This document shows, in pieces, positions 60,701 to 64,000 of a DNA stretch of 64,000 bases. The position numbers and the translations under genes are program-made. Location: contig NW_026262690.1 in NCBI RefSeq assembly GCF_021869535.1, positions 62,070,995 to 62,134,994 of the forward strand, in the 5' to 3' direction. Under the pieces are notes generated by a model. The model worked only from the letters and a program-made list of their open reading frames with translations, did not search any database and was not told the origin of the DNA. The DNA is from Mytilus californianus. Taxonomy: Eukaryota; Mollusca; Bivalvia; Mytilida; Mytilidae. Each line of letters starts with the position of its first letter. Position 1 is the stretch's first letter.

Positions 60701-62273
60701 CGATTTTAGCTTTTCTCTTTGTTCAGTTAAAGCCCTTTCCCTAGAATTAAATTTTTTATGAAATACTTATTAATTAGTAGATTTCTGTTCAAAGGGAAAT
60801 AACTCATTTTTTTAAAAGACTTTTAAAAGACAAAATGACATTTTGGATTTCTTTGGTAAATTGTTTGAAGAATTTAGTGGTAGGTTTGTTTGTCATTCTT
60901 GAAGATATTGATTTGATAATTAGTATATAGTTTCATCATGACAAGTTACGGATCAAGTTGGAATTTTGTTCCAGTCTGATAATTTTGTGCAGAGTTATGG
61001 TCTTTGGACATAGAAAATTCACTTAAATAATCAGTTTTCAACAGTTTTTTTTGTCATGCTTGAAGATTTTGACTTGATATTTTTATGTAGTTTACACCAT
61101 GACAAGTTATAGATCAAGTTAGAATTTCGTTCCATTACAATTAATTTGTAACCGGTAGGGGACTATGTATAGCCATGCAATACTCACAGAATGCTTGTTT
61201 TCTTTATGGTATATTTAGCACAAGGTTGGATGAAACTTCATATTCTGATATATAATATAGATGTCCTATTAATTTTTACATTAACAACAAATTGATTTTT
61301 TTTTTTTTTTCAAAATGACACTTTTCAGACAGTTGTTCAATATTATTTGTAATCATGAAAAAATGTTGTTTTAGAACATGAAATGAATTTTCTGTCCAAT
61401 AGAAAACTAGGGTGAGAGGAAAAAACTTGACAAGCCCAATGATGTAGAAATTCAAATCAGAGACTGTATCAGTATGTTATAATTGCAACAAATCACCAAA
61501 AAATTTACTTAATTTACTTTCTTCAATTTTCCACTTTTTTTTTTTATTTATTGTTTCTAGAAAAAACAGCTTGCTGTTTTAGATTTGTTGTAGTTATACA
61601 TCACTGTTGGTCAGTGATCATGTGATTATGAGAGCTGAGGGCTTTGAAATAATTTTTATGTTGTGTGTAAATTATGACATCTGTATCTTACATGAAAAAT
61701 GATCCTTATGCTGAATTTTTAGTTATTGTTGCATGAAGTTGACTGTGATTATGCAAGAAATGTTAATAAAGCAACGGTTTTACCATTGTCCGAAAACCAA
61801 TTTAGATTGTATTTGCTTGATGTAAAAAAATTTGTCAAAACAAACTTCTGAATTAGCTCTTATTTAGCCAGAATTGGAGATTCTTTTAAACAGCATTGTG
61901 GGCATTCACTAAAATCTAAATTTCGAGGAAAAACAATTGATCTTCTATTTTTATCCCCATGCAAAATAAAGGGGAGGCCATTTTGTCAGGATTTTGATTT
62001 AAGTGCTTTTAGTTTACAACATGAGGGGAAGTTGAACTTATTACAAATTTTATCTGTTTTGATTAAACTGCTTTGTGTGTCAAGTTTTTAAGCTAGACTA
62101 CCTTTATCTAGTTTTAGTCTAGAATCTGCAGTGTATTGTTGTATTTACAGGTTGCAGTTAATTTCATCCCACCATTACTAGATGCTGTATTGTTAGATTA
62201 CCAGAGAAATGTTCCAGCAGCTAGAGAGCCAGAAGTCCTCAGTACAATGGCCTCAATTGTTAACAGATTAGAG
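42590..62273 (+). CDS. XPO1: XPO1/CRM1, exportin-1 (3'-partial, 18 coding exons, residues 1-815)
   Basis: Coding segments: 42590-42721, 43007-43181, 44484-44590, 45429-45544, 45876-45990, 46833-46952, 47777-47831, 48224-48297, 48850-49008, 50009-50209, 50672-50810, 51054-51157, 51940-52017, 53937-54093, 54459-54622, 56058-56297, 57241-57426, 62151-62273. All phases agree and no internal stop appears. Exportin-1 binds leucine-rich NES cargo with Ran-GTP and moves it through nuclear pores; it also exports snRNAs and ribosomal subunits via adaptors. Seen: [17 protein letters not shown] near the N-terminus; the importin-beta N-terminal region with [13 protein letters not shown]; the acidic loop [34 protein letters not shown] with the cysteine (residue 531) equivalent to human Cys528, the leptomycin B target; and KLFEFMH with the Glu equivalent to human Glu571. 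Similarity to vertebrate CRM1 is very high throughout. The ATG at 42590 is chosen because the protein starts MPP with the expected spacing to LLDFSQKL. About 255 C-terminal residues lie beyond the window. Confidence 0.98.
43007..43181 (+). CDS. XPO1: XPO1 coding exon 2 (importin-beta N-terminal domain)
   Basis: Encodes [20 protein letters not shown], then [19 protein letters not shown]. This is the Ran-binding N-terminal HEAT region. Ends one base into a Gly codon. Confidence 0.95.
43440..43935 (+). pseudogene. LINE 3' fragment in XPO1 intron 2
   Basis: One frame reads [20 protein letters not shown], then [11 protein letters not shown], the usual C-terminus of a non-LTR reverse transcriptase (LWN.LP ... 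FK). The 3'UTR ends GAGGGCCTCTGGAAGATTAG...CTTTAAATAAAGAATTAATT, matching the inverted tail at 39112-39200. Everything upstream of the C-terminus is missing. Confidence 0.65.
44484..44590 (+). CDS. XPO1: XPO1 coding exon 3
   Basis: Encodes [20 protein letters not shown] and KLNMILVQ; donor GTAAGT. Confidence 0.95.
45429..45544 (+). CDS. XPO1: XPO1 coding exon 4
   Basis: Encodes [20 protein letters not shown] and [12 protein letters not shown], the start of the exportin-1-like (Xpo1) domain; donor GTAAGT. Confidence 0.95.
45876..45990 (+). CDS. XPO1: XPO1 coding exon 5
   Basis: Encodes [20 protein letters not shown], then [10 protein letters not shown]; donor GTAAGT directly after the Met codon. 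Confidence 0.95.
46833..46952 (+). CDS. XPO1: XPO1 coding exon 6
   Basis: Encodes [33 protein letters not shown] and TLIYK; donor GTAAGC. Confidence 0.95.
47777..47831 (+). CDS. XPO1: XPO1 coding exon 7 (55 bp)
   Basis: Encodes [18 protein letters not shown] plus the first base of an Ala codon; donor GTAAGT. Confidence 0.93.
48224..48297 (+). CDS. XPO1: XPO1 coding exon 8 (74 bp)
   Basis: After TTTCACAG; encodes [20 protein letters not shown] and TQLKQ; donor GTAAGT. Confidence 0.93.
48850..49008 (+). CDS. XPO1: XPO1 coding exon 9
   Basis: Encodes [20 protein letters not shown], then [17 protein letters not shown]; donor GTGAGT. Confidence 0.95.
50009..50209 (+). CDS. XPO1: XPO1 coding exon 10
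   Basis: Encodes [35 protein letters not shown] and [11 protein letters not shown]. The donor is the weaker GTTTGT. Confidence 0.93.
50672..50810 (+). CDS. XPO1: XPO1 coding exon 11 (acidic loop)
   Basis: Encodes [40 protein letters not shown] and NMRETL. In CRM1 structures this acidic HEAT-9 loop controls Ran-dependent cargo release. Confidence 0.95.
51054..51157 (+). CDS. XPO1: XPO1 coding exon 12
   Basis: Completes a Val codon, then [20 protein letters not shown] and [13 protein letters not shown]. Donor is GTTAGT. Confidence 0.93.
51473..51695 (+). mobile_element. tRNA-derived SINE in XPO1 intron 12
   Basis: Box A TGGCCGAGTGG (51483-51493) and box B GAGTTTGAATCCC (51543-51555) form a Leu/Ser-tRNA-like head. 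The body has ACCGAAGGTCGTGGTTCTCT, and the tail is ATCA repeats (AAATCAATCAATC). Same family as 25431-25612. Confidence 0.8.
51940..52017 (+). CDS. XPO1: XPO1 coding exon 13
   Basis: Encodes [20 protein letters not shown] and LVTVIK, part of the NES-binding HEAT 11-12 region; donor GTAAGA. Confidence 0.95.
53937..54093 (+). CDS. XPO1: XPO1 coding exon 14 (NES groove, reactive cysteine)
   Basis: Encodes [20 protein letters not shown] with the cysteine equivalent to human Cys528, then [20 protein letters not shown]. Preceded by a 1.9-kb intron with no recognisable repeat. Confidence 0.96.
54459..54622 (+). CDS. XPO1: XPO1 coding exon 15
   Basis: Encodes [20 protein letters not shown], then [20 protein letters not shown] and CDLQPQQ, identical to vertebrate CRM1 at most positions; donor GTAAGT. 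Confidence 0.96.
54861..55438 (+). mobile_element. F2-like element in XPO1 intron 15
   Basis: Head TTTTTATACACCCG with GAGACGTATTATGG, then GTCCGTCCATCCGTCTGTCC. Three ~155-bp modules begin CAATAACTCAAAAACGCTTT-like. The tail GCGTATTATGTGCTCATGGC/GCAGCT is shared with the F2 element ending at 23228. Confidence 0.6.
56058..56297 (+). CDS. XPO1: XPO1 coding exon 16
   Basis: An 80-codon exon: [56 protein letters not shown]. Donor GTAGGT. The 39-bp minisatellite starts about 100 bp after it. Confidence 0.96.
56394..56744 (+). repeat. 39-bp minisatellite in XPO1 intron 16
   Basis: Nine copies of a 39-bp unit (ATGTATGAGTACTTGAGGAG, CTATATGACCAAAGGGGAG). It stays open for 132 codons because 39 is a multiple of three, with [11 protein letters not shown](G/R)E repeated. 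The G/R variant mostly alternates, implying a 78-bp higher-order unit. The frame is not joined to exon 16, whose read-through stops at 56330. Confidence 0.9.
56833..57064 (+). repeat. Unclassified unit U, copy 1 (intron 16)
   Basis: AGCCCAATGATGTAGAA, AGAGACTGTATCAGTATGTT, a variable AT-rich middle, then ATTATGAGAGCTGAGGGCTT. Diverged first copy of a unit found three more times in intron 17. Confidence 0.8.
57241..57426 (+). CDS. XPO1: XPO1 coding exon 17
   Basis: Encodes [40 protein letters not shown] and RSNDPQM; donor GTAGGC. A 4.7-kb intron follows. Confidence 0.96.
57985..58500 (+). repeat. Unit U, copy 2, extended
   Basis: Core at 58163-58360; shared sequence extends upstream (TATATTTAGCACAATGTTAC, TTCTGTCCAATAAAAATCTA) and downstream (CAGTGAGACAATTGTCC, AACCAATTAGAG). 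Confidence 0.8.
58501..58817. mobile_element. 317-bp foldback element inside unit U copy 2
   Basis: Arms of about 140-150 bp: GAGCTATTTTCCTAATGCTT at 58501 on is inverted at the right end to 58817 with few mismatches (CTTGAGCAAACATTTATACA pairs with its complement on the left). The loop is short, around 58645-58680. Copy 4 of unit U lacks it, giving an empty site. Confidence 0.85.
59025..59340 (+). repeat. Unit U, copy 3
   Basis: GACAGTTGTTCAATAGTATT, TTCTGTCCAATAGAAAACTA, core 59127-59330 with ATCACTGTTGGTCAGTGATC and the GAGAGCTGAGGGCTTTGA end. Confidence 0.8.
59938..60490 (+). repeat. Dispersed repeat R3 in XPO1 intron 17
   Basis: CACTCTATAAAAGAGAGGTG through AGGGTAAGCAGATCCTGCTC, TTCCATAACGGTCAACCAAC and TCTTGGTTTAATAGCTTCCT. 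I recognise it as an abundant mussel repeat. No open frame of note. Confidence 0.5.
60523..61164 (+). mobile_element. Family F5 element with perfect 11-bp inverted ends
   Basis: AGTCCCCTACC (60523-60533) is exactly inverted as GGTAGGGGACT (61154-61164). The head also folds on itself (AGTCCC ... GGGACT), followed by CCGTCTGTCTGTCTGTCC and ~170-bp modules containing CATGACAAGTTACAGGTCAA. 642 bp, non-coding. Confidence 0.7.
61200..61960 (+). repeat. Unit U, copy 4, without the foldback
   Basis: Starts TATATTTAGCACAAGGTTGG; core 61433-61648; continues to CCATTGTCCGAAAACCAATT and TTTGCTTGATG. Aligns with both flanks of the foldback at 58501-58817. Confidence 0.8.
62151..62273 (+). CDS. XPO1: XPO1 coding exon 18, last in the window
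   Basis: Encodes [20 protein letters not shown] and [17 protein letters not shown], then donor GTGAGT. The remaining exons lie past position 64000. Confidence 0.95.
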
Positions 62274-62544
62274 GTGAGTAGTACTTTATTAATCAATCAG
62301 TAGGTAAAAACCCTGAAGTTTTCCAAACAATGGTCTCAGTTGTCAATAATATAGTGTTGATATTTGACAAAATTTCAGCAGGTAAATGGCCTGAAGTTCT
62401 CATACACAGGACTCAATTGCTACAAAAAAATCTTAGAATAAAAAATTATATGTGTACTGTTTGAAAAAAGTAGAAATATTTTCCAACAAGTTCTCCTTTC
62501 AACATATCGTCCTTGATCTGGAAAAAAATATTTTATAGTCATTT

Positions 62545-63925
62545 TTATACGACTGCAAAAAAATTTTGAGGTCGTATATTGGTATGACGTTGGCGTCGAC
62601 GTCGTCGTCGTCCGGCGCCGTCGTCCGAATACACAATGGTTTTCGCACTCTAACTTTAGTTTAAGTAAATGGATCTCTATGAAATTTTACCATAAGGTTC
62701 AATACCACAATAGGAAGGTGGGGATTGATTTTGGGGGTTATGGTACCAACAGTTAAGGAATTAGGGGCCAAAAAGGGGCCGAAAATAAGCATTTTTGTAA
62801 CTTCCAGACATAACTTGTGTGTTAGCATATGGATCTCTTTGACATTGTACCACAAGATTCCATATCACAAAGGGTCAATGCTGGGATTGATTTTGGGGTT
62901 AATTGCCTCAAAATTTTAGGAATAAGGGGCCAAAAGGGGACAAAAAACAAGCATTTTTCTAGTTTCATGACAATAACTTGTGTGTAAGTGTATGGATCTT
63001 TCTGAAATTTTACTACAAGGTTCCATTTCACAAAGGGAAAGCTGGAATTGAGTGTTGTGGTAATTGCCCAAAACATTTAGTAATAAGGGGCCTAAAAAGG
63101 GGTTTAAAATAAGCATTTTTTAGTTTCTAGACAATAACTTGTGTTCAAGTGTATGGATCTCTCTAAAATTGTATTACAAGGTACCATACCACAAAGGCAA
63201 GGCTGTTATTGAGCTTGGTTTGGGGGGAAAGGGGGGTGGGGGTGATGAATCATAAGGGGGGCGGGGGTCAAAAAAGGGGTAATTTTTTTTTTTCCTTTTT
63301 TTTTTGTTTAAAATTTACATTTTAAGTTAGTTATTTTTTATCACGAAGAGAAAGTAGGAATTGAGTTTTGGGGTTAATTGCTTAAACATTTATGAATAAG
63401 GGGCCAAATATTGGTCGAAAATAAGGATTTTTTTAGTTTGCAACAAAAACTTGTGTTCAAGTGTATGGATCTCTGTGAAATTGTATTGCAATGTACCATA
63501 CCACAAATTGAAGGTTGTGATTGAGGTGGGGGATGATGAATCAAAAGGGGGTTGAAAAAATGTGTGGGGGGTAGGATTTTTTTTTTTCCTTTTTTTTTCT
63601 TTAAAATTTTCCATTTAAAGATGGTTGTTTCAGATTTATATATGAAAGAAAATAATAATGATACGGTTATATATCATGAGGAATTGAAATTTAAAATTAT
63701 GTATATTGGAAATTTAGGTTACATTGGAAAGTAATAATTGGCTTTGGGGGGGGGGGGGTGGTTATGGCTCTAAAGTTTAAGGAATAAGGGGAAAAAAGGT
63801 TAAAAAACAAGGGTTTCCATTTTAATAGACAAATAATTGAGTAAAGAACATTATTTAAAAGCAGTGTAAGGTTGGTAATTCAAACTCATTTAAATATCTC
63901 ATCTATACTGCTTTTAAATTATGTA
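62545..63925 (+). mobile_element. Family F1 element, long copy in XPO1 intron 18
   Basis: The head TTTTTATACGACTGC pairs with AGGTCGTATATTGG, followed by GGCGTCGACGTCGTCGTCGT. About five modules of the type TCAAGTGTATGGATCTCTCT with ...TACCATACCACAAAGG, several G-runs, and an AGCAGTGTAAG hairpin at 63862-63917. No F1 tail is visible before the window ends. Confidence 0.6.
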
Positions 63926-64000
63926 AATTGGAAATTTGCCAATAACTTTATTGCTAATAAATGCATTGGAAATTTGCCAACAATTTTAGTGTAATAAACT
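63926..64000. other. XPO1 intron 18, end of window
   Basis: Two copies of GGAAATTTGCCAA-type sequence; nothing else seen. Confidence 0.4.

Noticed and set aside
57985-61960. Unit U copies considered as mutually exclusive alternative exons of XPO1
   Set aside because: They contain no XPO1-like coding sequence, and the flanking exons 17 and 18 are already in phase without them.

Overview
The window is animal nuclear DNA, AT-rich, with GT-AG introns and a very high load of short dispersed repeats. Two conserved genes set the frame, both on the + strand. The repeats (GTCCGTCTGTC-type elements with hairpin heads, the dispersed repeat beginning near GATGTGGTATGATTGCCAAT, a tRNA-like SINE ending in ATCA repeats) look like those I know from marine mussels, so I infer a bivalve mollusc, probably Mytilus or a close relative. 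The family assignments come from recognition, not from a database search.

Gene 1 (657-10679) is the 3' two thirds of DLST, the E2 subunit (dihydrolipoyl succinyltransferase) of the mitochondrial 2-oxoglutarate dehydrogenase complex. Six coding exons are present, covering the Pro/Ala linker and the whole catalytic domain to the stop codon. The lipoyl domain and transit peptide lie before position 1. Its introns hold a fourfold-copied splice acceptor, a perfect 118-bp palindrome, a 31-bp minisatellite split by a mobile element, and several Helitron-like fragments.

Positions 10680-42568 contain no host gene I can recognise. This stretch is a dense, nested collection of non-autonomous elements, MITEs, SINEs, two decayed LINEs, tandem arrays and unusual inverted repeats. 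The most structured part is 13.9-25 kb, where elements with a 5' hairpin head and a 3' subterminal repeat plus stem-loop sit inside one another.

Gene 2 (42569 to beyond the window) is XPO1/CRM1, the exportin that carries leucine-rich NES cargoes and RNAs out of the nucleus with Ran-GTP. Eighteen coding exons encode residues 1-815 of about 1070. The acidic loop, the NES groove and the leptomycin-reactive cysteine are present; the C-terminal exons lie downstream. Introns 16 and 17 carry four copies of an unclassified ~200-bp unit, one accompanied by a 317-bp foldback insertion.

The two genes have no evident functional link: one is mitochondrial metabolism, the other nuclear export. The likely novelty is in the repeats: at least five sequence-unrelated families share one terminal layout that resembles Helentron-type (HINE-like) transposons, and two observed insertions fall in T-runs without target duplication.
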